Shown here one piece after another: positions 32,214 through 41,233 of a DNA stretch of 64,000 bases (position 1 is its first letter; each line of letters begins with the position of its first letter). The notes below the pieces were generated by a model, which saw only the letters and a list, made by a program, of their open reading frames with translations, was not told the DNA's origin and made no database searches. The position numbers and the translations under genes are program-made. Source of the DNA: CAKZLS01 sp963771545 (GTDB lineage: Bacteria; Pseudomonadota; Alphaproteobacteria; Rhodospirillales; Defluviicoccaceae); the NCBI GenBank assembly GCA_963771545.1, contig CAVYTX010000003.1, forward strand, positions 372,001 through 436,000, read 5' to 3'.

Positions 32214-33323
32214 TCACAGCTTTCGGGCGCTCGGCGGAATCGGCGTGCTGTCCGTGGCCGAGCTGGGCTTGGACCCGGGAAGGACGTCCGCGCTCCCGCC
32301 GCGGGTGTCGATCTCGCCCGCGCCGACCTGTGGCGCGTCGTCACCATCCTGGGGCACATCGTCCCCATCCTGGGGCACATCGTCCCCATCCTGGGGCACA
32401 TCGTCCCCATAAGGGGGTGGCGACACCGGAACCGGTTTGACCGCCACCGGCTTCAAGACATTCGGCCCGCCGGACGCCGAATCCGCGTCCTTCCCGGTGT
32501 CTCGCAGTTTGTTCCGCGCGGCCTCGCGGACTTTGTCGGCGCCGCTCTTGGTTTTCTCCACGGCCTCATCCAGCCGGTTCCCCGCCTTGGAAGCGGCCTC
32601 GGCCGCGGCTTCAGACACGTCCTCGACGGTGGAGCGAACGGCCTCGCCCATCCGATGCGAGCCTTCCCTCACGGCCTCCGACGCTCGGGCCACAACCGCC
32701 TTGCCGCGGTCGGTGCGCGCGAGCAGGGCGGCCGCGATCACCGCGCCAATGCCGGCGATCGCGAGACCGGTCGCGATCGGCCGCCGTTGCACGAAGTTTC
32801 CGACCTCGGCGGCGCGGTCGCTGATCTGCGCTCCGGCGCGGTGCGACTTATCGTATACGGTCCGATAAGCGCTGTCCGCCAATTCGCTCACGCCGTCTCG
32901 CACCCTTTCGCCACGCTCCCGGGCCCATTCCCCGGCCTCCCGCGCGCGCGACGCGGCCCTGTCGGTCGTGGATCCCGGGATCGGATCGTTGGCAGGACGG
33001 CTGGGGTCAATGCGGTCCCCGGGGGCGTCGGCGCGTCCGGAATCCCAAGCCGATTCGCCGCGCCGCCCCGACAGCAAAAGCCATCCGAGCCCAATGCCCA
33101 CCATGGCCGCCGGAATGGGATTTTCTCGCACGGTGTCGCCGAGGTTCCGTGCGAACCGCACCGCGCCGTCTCGCACGGGGCCCACGGCGTGTTCCACCTG
33201 GTCCAGCATTTCCTCCGGCGACAACCGGCGTTCGAGGGCATCCAGGTTCTCTTGGATACCCGCGCGGGTGTTCTCGGTTTCCCTCAGTATGTCGTCGGGA
33301 GATTGTGTGTGGTTCGGAGTCAT
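32214..33323 (-). CDS. Long DUF3618 envelope protein with tandem repeats
   Basis: A 369-residue protein. The DUF3618 core is at the N-terminus (DDILRETENTRAGIQENLDA, LERRLSPEEMLDQ, VRENPIPAAMVGIGLGWLLL). A second hydrophobic helix lies near 205-225 (PIATGLAIAGIGAVIAAALL). Between and after these are long alanine-rich amphipathic stretches (AREAGEWARERGERVRDGV; EAAAEAASKAGNRLDEAVEK) that resemble LEA-like or apolipoprotein-like helices. The C-terminal part is Pro/Asp-rich with three to four DDVPQDG repeats. ATG 33323 follows GGAGA and is preferred to 33347. Probably membrane-anchored and stress-related; function unknown. Confidence 0.78.
   Translation of the reverse strand: MTPNHTQSPDDILRETENTRAGIQENLDALERRLSPEEMLDQVEHAVGPVRDGAVRFARNLGDTVRENPIPAAMVGIGLGWLLLSGRRGESAWDSGRADAPGDRIDPSRPANDPIPGSTTDRAASRAREAGEWARERGERVRDGVSELADSAYRTVYDKSHRAGAQISDRAAEVGNFVQRRPIATGLAIAGIGAVIAAALLARTDRGKAVVARASEAVREGSHRMGEAVRSTVEDVSEAAAEAASKAGNRLDEAVEKTKSGADKVREAARNKLRDTGKDADSASGGPNVLKPVAVKPVPVSPPPYGDDVPQDGDDVPQDGDDVPQDGDDAPQVGAGEIDTRGGSADVLPGSKPSSATDSTPIPPSARKL
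32344..32410. repeat. 21-base tandem repeat inside the DUF3618 gene
   Basis: Three perfect copies of a 21-base unit starting at 32344, 32365 and 32386, with degenerate partial copies at each end. They encode DDVPQDG repeats in frame, so copy number can change without shifting the frame. Confidence 0.85.
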
Positions 33324-33410
33324 GTCGATTTCTCCATCATTCCTCATCGTTTCGTCATTGGCCTAAACACTGCCCCGCCCATAGGCCTCGGTTAAACCAT
33401 GGTCGCCGAT

Positions 33411-33851
33411 CTAGGATGCCTCGCCGGTCTCGGACCCGCCGCCCGGCGCCGTCAACAAGCGCGTCAAGGCGAAGCCCAGAACGAACGCACCTCCGAAGAA
33501 CAGCGCCGGGCGCGTCCGCGCGAAGGTTTCCACTTCCGAAATCAGTCGCCCGACGTCCTGGCCGTGCACGCGGTCGGCCAGATGTTGAACTTCGCCGGCG
33601 GTTTTGCGCACCATGCGCGCGGTCCCGGAGCGGCCACGCTCGCTCAATGTGTTTTCGGCGCTTCCAAGCGCATTCGAGACATCGTCAAGGTAATCGGCGG
33701 CGAAATCGCGGCGTTCGGAAGCGAAGGCTTCGGCGTTTTCCCGGGCGGCGTGAACGGCCCGCTCGCCTTCCGCGCGAATGCGTTCGCGCGCCTCCGCGGC
33801 GACAGCCTTGGCGGTTTCGGCCGCGTCCGTCGTTGTTCGTGATGTCGGCAT
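33411..33851 (-). CDS. DUF883/YqjD-like tail-anchored protein
   Basis: A 146-residue protein: a long charged, alanine-rich helical region (TAKAVAAEARERIRAEGERA; ENAEAFASERRDFAADYLDD) and a C-terminal hydrophobic helix ARTRPALFFGGAFVLGFALT. The layout (helical stalk, C-terminal anchor) is that of ElaB/YqjD/DUF883 proteins, which attach ribosomes or other partners to the membrane in stationary phase in E. coli; here the homology is by shape only. ATG 33851 lies 6 bases after GGAGGA. Read with the DUF3618 gene downstream it probably forms an operon. Confidence 0.68.
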   Translation of the reverse strand: MPTSRTTTDAAETAKAVAAEARERIRAEGERAVHAARENAEAFASERRDFAADYLDDVSNALGSAENTLSERGRSGTARMVRKTAGEVQHLADRVHGQDVGRLISEVETFARTRPALFFGGAFVLGFALTRLLTAPGGGSETGEAS

Positions 33852-33887
33852 GATCATTCCTCCGTGTGGAAGCCAGTTATTTCCCTC

Positions 33888-33913
33888 AACACGGAGCGAC
33901 CGGCAAAGGTTCC
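33888..33913 (-). promoter_or_regulatory. EcfG-like promoter of the tail-anchored protein gene
   Basis: On the minus strand GGAAC (33913-33909), 17-base spacer, TGTT (33891-33888), 37 bases ahead of ATG 33851. One -10 mismatch. Confidence 0.5.
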
Positions 33914-33977
33914 AATCGCCGGGCCAAATCGCGTGGTCCGGCCCGTCATGATGTTCGCGTGTTCGGCAGCCGCCCCT

Positions 33978-34003
33978 GGAACTTTTCACAGGTCCATTAA
34001 GTT
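33978..34003 (+). promoter_or_regulatory. EcfG-like promoter of the second PRC-barrel gene
   Basis: GGAAC at 33978-33982, 17-base spacer, AGTT at 34000-34003. One -10 mismatch; about 120 bases of leader to ATG 34125. Confidence 0.45.
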
Positions 34004-34124
34004 GACCCCTACGACCGCGGCCGTCGCTTAGGGGATGAGCGCGTGGACGAGCGGGCCAGCGAATGAACGTCCCTCCGAGCGATGGGATCCGGAAAACAAG
34101 GTCCGGAAAAGTAAAGAAAGGATC

Positions 34125-34865
34125 ATGACGATGAGCATCAAGAAATCTTTGTTGGCGGCGACAATTCTGTCAACGGCGGTCGCGATTCCGGCATGGGCCG
34201 CGACCACCGAAAGCCCGGCGAAGGAACAGCGGCCTCCAGCGAGTCAAGCGGCCGCGGGAGTGGGCGCCCCATCCGTCAAGGGCATCAGCGCACGAGCGTT
34301 CGTAGGCGCCTCCGTCCACAATGCCGAGGGCGAACGGATCGGCGAGGTCCACGATCTGATCGTCGGCGGGGACCAGCGCGTTACTCACGCCGTCATCGAC
34401 GTCGGCGGCTTTCTCGGACTGGGCGAAAAACGCGTGCTCATGCCCTTCGAGGAGCTCAAGACCGACGCGGCCGGCGAGATCATCGTGCCCGCGAACCGGG
34501 GACAACTCGAGGCACTGCCGGCGTTGACTTACTCGACAACCGAGGACTACCGGATCACTACGGAACACGGCACGAGGATGGTCACGCCTGAAGAACGTCG
34601 CCAGTTTGTCAACGATACGCAGCGTCAGTTGGACGAGTGGGGCCAGAAGGTCGGCGAGTTCACCGAGAACGCGCGTCAAAACGCTTCCGAGGCTTCGGAC
34701 GCGGCCTCGCGGGAAGTGAGCGAGGCCTGGGACTCGGTTCAACGGCAATGGCAGAAGTTGAAGGAAGCGTCGTCAGACGCCTGGGAGAGCGGTAAGTCTT
34801 CGTTCGAGGAGTCCTGGGATGAATTCGAGCGGACCTGGAACAAGGCCGAGAACGATAAATCGTAA
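34125..34865 (+). CDS. Exported PRC-barrel protein with helical C-terminal tail
   Basis: A 246-residue protein. Signal peptide (IKKSLLAATILSTAVAIPAW, cleavage after AWA), a short spacer, then a PRC barrel (ARAFVGASVHNAEGERIGEV; THAVIDVGGFLGLGEKRVLM). Residues about 165-246 form long amphipathic helices with repeated W (WGQKVGEF, WDSVQRQWQKL, WESGKSS, WDEFERTWNK) at roughly 11-residue steps, a pattern suited to binding membrane or polymer. RBS GAAAGGA favours ATG 34125 (34131 is also possible). The barrel is close to that of the 17943 gene, here with an added tail. Confidence 0.85.
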   Translation: MTMSIKKSLLAATILSTAVAIPAWAATTESPAKEQRPPASQAAAGVGAPSVKGISARAFVGASVHNAEGERIGEVHDLIVGGDQRVTHAVIDVGGFLGLGEKRVLMPFEELKTDAAGEIIVPANRGQLEALPALTYSTTEDYRITTEHGTRMVTPEERRQFVNDTQRQLDEWGQKVGEFTENARQNASEASDAASREVSEAWDSVQRQWQKLKEASSDAWESGKSSFEESWDEFERTWNKAENDKS

Positions 34866-34913
34866 AAATGTCACACGGCGGCCCGGTGCTATACCGACGG
34901 TCACGGTGGCTGT

Positions 34914-37646
34914 TTACGCCTGCACGCGGTCATCCGAGGCCCCCGGATCCACCTGGCCCCGCACCAGGCCGGTCACGAACAGGGCGATCTGGCCGACCAC
35001 GAGCGGAGCCAGGCTTCCGGCCGCCACGACGAGCCAGCCTTGCGGGCTCGGAACCGCCACGTGCAACAGAGACGCCAGCAACGGGACGTAAATCGCCACC
35101 AGCAACAGCCCGCCGCAAACGGCGAGGGCGCCCCAGACGAAGGGATTGCGGGTGATGTCGTTGTTCACGATATTCGAGCCCACCGAGCGCATGTTGAAGG
35201 CGTGCCACAGGCGCGCGAAACCATAGGTGAGGAAGGATATGGTGACGGCTTCGCGCTCCTCCACACCCATGACCAACAACGCATAGGCGAAAGCGCCCAG
35301 CACCGACGCGGCGATGACGGCGCCGAACCCGGTCACCGCCAGCCAATGGCGGCGGGCGAGGATGGGTTCCTTGGGATTGCGCGGCGGACGGTCCATGACG
35401 CTGGCGTCGCCCTTGCCGACGCCGATGGCGAGCGCGGGAAAGACGTCGAGCAACAGGTTCAGAAACAGGATCTGCAGCGGCAGCAGCGGCAGCGGCGCGT
35501 TGACCAGGGCCACCGCAGTGATGGCGATGATCTGACCCAGATTGCCGGATAGTAGAAAAACGATGAACTTGCGGATGTTGTCAAAGATGGATCGGCCCTG
35601 TTCGATGGCCATGACGATGGTCTCGAAGGCGTCGTCCTTGAGCACGATATCGCTGGTTTCGCGGGCGACCTCGGTTCCGCGCTGGCCCATGGCGATCCCG
35701 ATATCGGCCTTCTTGAGCGCCGGCGCGTCGTTGACGCCGTCGCCGGTCATGCCAACGATGGCGCCGGCGTCTTGGTAGACGCCGATCAGGTTCAGCTTCT
35801 GCTCGGGCGAAACGCGCGCGAACACCGAGGTCTTGAGAATCAACTCGCGTCGGCCGGCGTCGGCGTCGGCGACCTGGCCGAGATCGCGTCCGCGCAAAAC
35901 CGCCGGCCGCCCGTCCTCCACGATGCCGATGGCGTGGGCGATATTGGCGGCCGTCGCCGGCTGATCGCCGGTCACCATGACCACGCCGATGCCGGCATGG
36001 CGGCACGCGGCGATGGCGTCGCGGATGGTTTCGCGCGGCGGATCATAAAGACCGATCAGTCCCAGCAGCGTCAGGCCGGCATAGGGATCCTCGGAGACGT
36101 CGCCGACCGTCTTCTCGGCGACGGCGAGGATGCGCAAACCGTCACCGGCCATGTCCTGGTTGCGTTGCAGCCATTCGTCGCGGACCCGGTCATCGATGTC
36201 CAACTCCTCGCCGCCGGGACCGCCGACGCGCGCGCAGGCGCCGAGCACGGCCTCCGGGGCGCCCTTGACGAAAACGCGGTATCCGCCGTCGCCCGAGCGA
36301 TGGAACGTCGCCATCATCTTGGTCTGCGTGTCGAAGCTTTCCTCGCGCTCCTCGGGAAGGTCCTCGCGCAACCGCTCACGATCCAGCCCCGAGGCGACGC
36401 CGCCGGCCACCAACGCCACCTCGGTCGGATCGCCGCTCCATCGATCGTCCGCTTCGTCGCTGTCGCCGTTGGACCATTCGACGTTGCCGCAAAGAACGCC
36501 GACTCGCAGGGCCGCCTCGAGGTCGGGCCGGTCATCCAGCGATGCGGGCTGTTCGCCCGCCTGGAAGGTCGTGTTGTCGCCGTCGCGGATCACCTCGATG
36601 TCGCCCGCCGGCAACGCTACCCGGCGCATGACCATGCTGTTTTCGGTCAGGGTTCCGGTCTTGTCGGTAAAAATGACCGTCGTCGCGCCCAACGTTTCCA
36701 CCGCCGAGAGCTTCTTGACGAGCGCGTTGCGGCGCGCCATGCGCCACATGCCCCGGCCGAGCGCCACCGTGGAGACGATCGGCAAACCCTCGGGAACGGC
36801 GGCGATGGCCAAAACGATGGCCGTCTCGATCATCAAGAACAGCTCCTTGCCGGCGAGGATTCCGGCGCCCGCGACCACCACGCCGACCGCGATGACCACG
36901 TAGATCAGCTTCTGGCCAAGGCGTTCCAGGCGCCGCTCCAGCGGCGTCGCGTCGTCGTCGGCGCCCTCGACCAGTTCGGAGATGCGGCCGATTTCGGTAT
37001 CCATGCCGGTCGCGACCACGACACCTTCGGCGGCGCCCCGCGAAACCGAGGTGCCGCTGAAAACCATGTTGGATCGTTCGGCCAGCGGCGGCTCGGCTTC
37101 GTCGAGCGGTTCCGTCGTCTTGTCGACGGGCACGGATTCACCGGTCAGCGCCGATTCGTCGCACTGGAGGTTTTCGGTCGTCAGCAACCGCAGGTCGGCG
37201 GGCACCACCTCGCCCTCCGTGAGCAGCACGATGTCGCCGGGGACGAGCACGTCGGCCGGCACCTCGCGCGTGTCGCCGTCACGGTGGACGAGCGCATTGA
37301 TCTGGCCGATGCGGCGCAGCGCTTCCATCGACTGCAACGCCTTGAACTCGGTGACGAAGCCGATCGCGGCGTTGATCACCAGCGCGGCGGCGATGGCGAT
37401 GCCCTCGACGATCTGGCCAAAGGCCGCGGCCGTGACCGAGGCAATCAGAAGGAGAATGACGACGAGGCTGGTGAACTGCTCGAACAGAATCCGCCGCCAG
37501 GATTTTCGTTCGGATTCGCGTAGGCGGTTGGGACCAAACTTCTCGGTGCGCGCCTCGGCTTCGGCCTGCGTCAGACCCTCCTCGGCCGAGACATTAAGCG
37601 CATCGAGAACATCGCCGGTCGGCCGCGCATACGCTGGCTGTTCCAT
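34914..37646 (-). CDS. P-type (P2A-like) cation-transporting ATPase
   Basis: A 910-residue P-type ATPase. The N-terminal cation ATPase domain, actuator TGESVPV, phosphorylation motif DKTGTLT, M4 motif AAVPEGLPIVS, nucleotide-domain KGAPEAV and hinge MTGDGVNDAPALK are all present. PEGL in M4 and NLLLD in M6 put it with calcium or other hard-cation pumps (type IIA/II) rather than heavy-metal pumps; no N-terminal CxxC metal domain is present. Ten transmembrane helices are expected, four of them after the hinge domain. It stands alone, with a REP-like palindrome just upstream. Confidence 0.93.
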   Translation of the reverse strand: MEQPAYARPTGDVLDALNVSAEEGLTQAEAEARTEKFGPNRLRESERKSWRRILFEQFTSLVVILLLIASVTAAAFGQIVEGIAIAAALVINAAIGFVTEFKALQSMEALRRIGQINALVHRDGDTREVPADVLVPGDIVLLTEGEVVPADLRLLTTENLQCDESALTGESVPVDKTTEPLDEAEPPLAERSNMVFSGTSVSRGAAEGVVVATGMDTEIGRISELVEGADDDATPLERRLERLGQKLIYVVIAVGVVVAGAGILAGKELFLMIETAIVLAIAAVPEGLPIVSTVALGRGMWRMARRNALVKKLSAVETLGATTVIFTDKTGTLTENSMVMRRVALPAGDIEVIRDGDNTTFQAGEQPASLDDRPDLEAALRVGVLCGNVEWSNGDSDEADDRWSGDPTEVALVAGGVASGLDRERLREDLPEEREESFDTQTKMMATFHRSGDGGYRVFVKGAPEAVLGACARVGGPGGEELDIDDRVRDEWLQRNQDMAGDGLRILAVAEKTVGDVSEDPYAGLTLLGLIGLYDPPRETIRDAIAACRHAGIGVVMVTGDQPATAANIAHAIGIVEDGRPAVLRGRDLGQVADADAGRRELILKTSVFARVSPEQKLNLIGVYQDAGAIVGMTGDGVNDAPALKKADIGIAMGQRGTEVARETSDIVLKDDAFETIVMAIEQGRSIFDNIRKFIVFLLSGNLGQIIAITAVALVNAPLPLLPLQILFLNLLLDVFPALAIGVGKGDASVMDRPPRNPKEPILARRHWLAVTGFGAVIAASVLGAFAYALLVMGVEEREAVTISFLTYGFARLWHAFNMRSVGSNIVNNDITRNPFVWGALAVCGGLLLVAIYVPLLASLLHVAVPSPQGWLVVAAGSLAPLVVGQIALFVTGLVRGQVDPGASDDRVQA

Positions 37647-37675
37647 GGGGTCCCCCGTTCGGTCATGGGATTATC

Positions 37676-37705
37676 CCAACGGCCGTTGAGAATGACCGTT
37701 GGTAT
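37676..37705. repeat. REP-like palindrome upstream of the P-type ATPase
   Basis: CCAACGG (37676-37682) and CCGTTGG (37696-37702) form a 7-base stem; the right arm continues as GACCGTTGGTAT (37694-37705), the same end sequence as in the 52691-52969 element. It lies between the ATPase start and the catalase stop. Confidence 0.65.
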
Positions 37706-37795
37706 GACCCCCAGTGGTACCGCCCCCGCACCCGTTTTTCAAGCCGTCGCGCCGAGTTGGCTTCGGGCGATCTCGGGAACCATCGGTGTCACGCT

Positions 37796-39911
37796 TTACA
37801 TCGCCTTGACCCCGGTTTCGCGGGGCCAATGGCGGAGCCTGCGGCATAACTCGATGAATCGTTGCGGCGAGACGCCGCCGCTCACATCGACGAAACCGTC
37901 ATCGAGACCGTTGGGGATGCCGGCTTTCTCGATCAGCTTGGACGCCGCGGGGACATAAGCGATGAATTTGCGGTGGGCGAATGCGTCGGCCGCGAAGTCC
38001 CGGGCCGAGGCCTCCCCCATCAACGTCTCGGCACCGGCCGCCGAGGGCAGGATCGCCACCGCGTCGAACAGGACCGACGGGCCGCCGCCCACCATGTGAT
38101 CCGCGTCGATCCACGCCCCATTGCTTGCCTTGACGCCGCCGGCCGTGGGAGCGACGACCTCGAGCATGGCTCCCTCGGCCGCGACGGCTTCGCGGAAGCC
38201 GCTCACGAGATCGGCGTCGCTGCCTTCGGTGACGAGCACGCCGAGCTTTCGTCCTCGGAAGGTGCCGGGACAATTCCCGACGATGCTGAGCGCCGGCGAT
38301 GGCGGCAAGTCGGTTCGGGTCGGCTTGGCGGCTTCGGCGGGCGCGGGCATCGGCTGGACGCCCAGCCCTCCGGCAACCTTTTTCGCCAGCCCTTCGTCGA
38401 TATTGAGCAGGTGAGAAACCATGCGGGCGCGGATCGCGGTCGTTTCCACCTTGCTCAGCTCGAACGTCAGCGCCGCCGCAATGTGCATCTGCTCGACTTC
38501 GGCCTGGCTCATATAGAACTGGCGGGCCTGACTGTAGTGGTCGGCGAAGGTCTCGGATCGGACGCGCACCTTCTGACCGCTCGTATCGACCGGGGCGGAT
38601 CGGAACCCGGCGGTGGGGGGACTCCCGCGAACCGCCCTGGTCGCCCCAAGAGTTGGGCTCGTAATTGGCGCGGCCGGACGGATTGGTCATGGCCATGTGG
38701 CCGTCCTGCTGAAAGTGGTGGAACGGGCACTTCGGCGCGTTGATGGGGATATGGGTGAAATTGGGGCTACCCAAGCGCTTCAGCTGGGTGTCGAGATACG
38801 AGAAATTCCGCCCTTGCAATAGCGGATCTTCGGAGAAATCCACGCCGGGGACGATGTTTTGGGTGCAGAACGCCACCTGTTCCGTCTCGGCGAAGAAATT
38901 GTCGACGGTGCGGTCGAGCACGAGACGGCCGACCGGCCGAACGGGGATCTGTTCCTCGGGAATGAGCTTGGTGGCGTCGAGAACGTCGAACTCGAAGTTC
39001 TCCGCGAACGCCTCGTCGAACACCTGCAGGCCGAGTTCCCACTCCGGGCCGTTGCCGCTCTCGATGGCTTCCCACAGGTCGCGGCGGTGATAGTCCGGAT
39101 CGGCGCCGTTGATCTTCACGGCTTCGTTCCACACCACCGACTGGACACCCAGTTTCGGCTTCCAGTGAAACTTGACGAAATGCGGCCTGCCGTCGGCGTT
39201 GACCAGCCGGAAGGTATGGACGCCGAACCCTTCCATGAACCGGAACGAACGGGGAATCGCGCGGTCCGACATGATCCACATCACCATGTGCATGCTTTCG
39301 GGCATCAGCGAAATGAAGTCCCAAAAGTTGTCGTGAGCCGACTGCGCCTGTGGAAAGCCGCGGTCGGGCGCCGCCTTGACCGAGTGAATGAGATCCGGAA
39401 ACTTGATGGCGTCCTGGATAAAGAACACGGGCATGTTGTTGCCGACGATGTCCCAGTTCCCCTCCTTAGTGTAGAGCTTGACGGCGAAGCCGCGAACGTC
39501 GCGGGCCAAATCCATCGAGCCCTTGTTTCCGGCCACGGTGGAGAACCGGACGAATGCCGGGACCCGCTCGCCGGCGCGGGCGAACACATCCGCCTTGGTG
39601 ATGTCGGACAATGATTCATAGGGTTCGAAAAAACCGTGCGCGCCGTATCCCCGGGCATGAACCACGCGCTCCGGAATACGCTCATGGTCGAAATGAAAGA
39701 GCTTTTCGCGAAAGTGAAAATCTTCCAGCAGGGTCGGCCCGCGGGAGCCGGCTTTCAGCGAGTTCTGATCATCCGACACCGGGATGCCCTGTTGCGTTGT
39801 CATCACCGATCCGCCGGCGCCAGCCGACTGGTGAAGCTCTCCACCTTGTCCAATCGTTCCATCGGCGGTGCTAAAGGCGTCTTTCTCCGGGCGTCCTCCG
39901 TCCTGCGTCAT
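37796..39911 (-). pseudogene. katE: Large-subunit catalase (KatE/HPII type) with a one-base frameshift
   Basis: The N-terminal 430 codons encode a clade 2 catalase: distal His in RVVHARGYGAHG, Asn in VGNNMPVFFIQD, proximal Tyr in NFSYLDTQLKRLG. After GGSRESP the frame is lost at a run of six G (38615-38620 plus strand). Removing one base continues as TAGFRSAPVDTSGQ and the C-terminal helical and DJ-1/flavodoxin-like domain (SIVGNCPGTFRGRKLGVLVT) to the stop at 37796. The corrected gene is 705 codons, the length of HPII enzymes. As written, the frame still makes the whole catalase core, then a long arginine-rich wrong-frame tail. ATG 39911 follows GGAGG, and an exact EcfG promoter lies upstream. 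Sequencing error in the homopolymer is a serious alternative. Confidence 0.85.
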
Positions 39912-39995
39912 TCAGACCTCCTCAATCCACTGTATGAGACCACCCGCACCATGCTATGGAACAATTCGATGCGGGATGGGGTTTGTCTGGAAACA

Positions 39996-40020
39996 ACGCT
40001 ACCGTCGCCGCTTTGTTCCC
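39996..40020 (-). promoter_or_regulatory. EcfG-type promoter of the catalase gene
   Basis: On the minus strand GGAAC (40020-40016), 16-base spacer, CGTT (39999-39996), with a leader of about 80 bases to ATG 39911. Confidence 0.72.
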
Positions 40021-40176
40021 TGTGATTGGCTCGCGAACCCGGAACCCGTGAAGTGTCCAACCCCGGGGGGCCAGTCCCGTTCGTTAACCCGTGGCCGGCG
40101 CCGAACGTCCCATGACCGTCCCTTGGCCCGCCCCCTGGGCCCGCCCCTTGGGCCCGCCGATGAATCCGGAGTACTC

Positions 40177-41010
40177 ATGAACACGCGGAAAAACGGTTTT
40201 GAACCCAATGGCAAGCTCAGCGACAGCGAGCGCGCCGATGTCGAGGAGCGTGTGCGGCCGCGGGTTCCGATACTTTATGAGATCATCCGAAAGGAGGGAG
40301 AAGCCGAACTCATCCGGCCGATTTCCGGATTATGGTGGTCCGGGGTCGCCGCTGGTTTATGTATCGGCTTCTCGATGGTCGCAGAAGGACTATTGCGGTC
40401 CCACCTGCCCGATACCGGCTGGCGCCCGGTGGTGGAAAACCTCGGCTATTCCGTCGGATTTTTGATCGTCGTGCTCGGACGCCAGCAGCTTTTCACGGAA
40501 AACACCATCACCGCGGTCCTTCCGGTGATGGCCGAGAAATCCCTCGTGAACCTCTGGTGCATGCTCCGCCTCTGGGGCGTCGTCCTCGTCGCGAACATGG
40601 TCGGCGCGTTCCTGTTCGCTGTCTTTTGCAGCCAGGACGCGCTGTTCTCGCCGGAGGTCCAGCTCGCCTTCAATGACATCGCGCGTCACCTCGTGGACAT
40701 GGAACCCGGGGAGAAATTCTGGCGCGGGGTCGTCGCCGGTTGGCTGATCGCCGTGATGGTGTGGATCATTCCGAACAGCAAGGGCGGCGAGTTCCTTGTC
40801 ATCGTTGTGATCACCTACATCATCGCGCTCGGCGACTTCACGCACATTATCGCCGGCTCGGTCGAGGCGTTCTGGCTGACCCTCAATGGTGACTTGACCG
40901 TGACGGCGGTGTTCGTCGAATTCGTCCTGCCTACATTGTTTGGCAACGTGGTCGGCGGCAGTCTGCTTTTCGCGATGATTTCGTACGCACAGGTGCAGGA
41001 CGAAATATGA
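40177..41010 (+). CDS. Formate/nitrite transporter-family (YfdC-like) channel
   Basis: A 277-residue membrane protein with about six helices, first at 55-80 (SGLWWSGVAAGLCIGFSMVA). FNT marks include GRQQLFTENTITAVLPVM (helix 2 region) and HIIAGSVEAFW in the late part; the long soluble N-terminus of about 50 charged residues is the YfdC layout rather than FocA/NirC. Substrate (formate, nitrite, hydrosulfide or other monovalent anion) is not determined. ATG 40177 follows CCGGAG. The upstream DNA has a short tandem repeat of CCCGCCCC(C/T)TGGG at about 40128-40160. Confidence 0.87.
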   Translation: MNTRKNGFEPNGKLSDSERADVEERVRPRVPILYEIIRKEGEAELIRPISGLWWSGVAAGLCIGFSMVAEGLLRSHLPDTGWRPVVENLGYSVGFLIVVLGRQQLFTENTITAVLPVMAEKSLVNLWCMLRLWGVVLVANMVGAFLFAVFCSQDALFSPEVQLAFNDIARHLVDMEPGEKFWRGVVAGWLIAVMVWIIPNSKGGEFLVIVVITYIIALGDFTHIIAGSVEAFWLTLNGDLTVTAVFVEFVLPTLFGNVVGGSLLFAMISYAQVQDEI

Positions 41011-41131
41011 CTCCGAGTGCCAAGGTTGGGATTGCCATCGCCACCGCGCCGTCGATGCCGAACGGCCTGACAAGGATCGCGTCCCGATAGGGTCCGTCTA
41101 ATCAGCGAGCGCTGGCTACCTGGACGTCCGG

Positions 41132-41145
41132 TTATCTCAGGTTAA
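41132..41145. promoter_or_regulatory. Crp/Fnr-type site before the 41234 gene
   Basis: TTATC-TCAG-GTTAA: nine of ten positions match TTAAC-N4-GTTAA. It lies 88 bases ahead of ATG 41234. Confidence 0.5.
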
Positions 41146-41233
41146 TGCGATTCCGGAGGCCTGGGCGCATCTTGGACCGAGCCCATAAGCGCAAGCTCAA
41201 GGGCTCCGGATACCGTTGTTGGAGGCTCGCATC

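Noticed and set aside
32344..32410. CRISPR-like short repeats
   Set aside because: The units are contiguous with no spacers and encode an in-frame peptide repeat; no cas genes are present.
35772..37523. 583-codon open frame opposite the P-type ATPase
   Set aside because: The ATPase has every catalytic motif; the antisense product is rich in Arg, His, Gly and Asp without domains.
38600..38630. Programmed ribosomal frameshift in the catalase gene
   Set aside because: No stimulatory structure or accepted slippery heptamer is evident and catalases are not known to use frameshifting; a homopolymer indel is the simpler reading.
40079..40105. Crp/Fnr-type site at GTTAAC before the FNT channel gene
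   Set aside because: Neither register of the 5-4-5 pattern gives a second half better than two of five matches.
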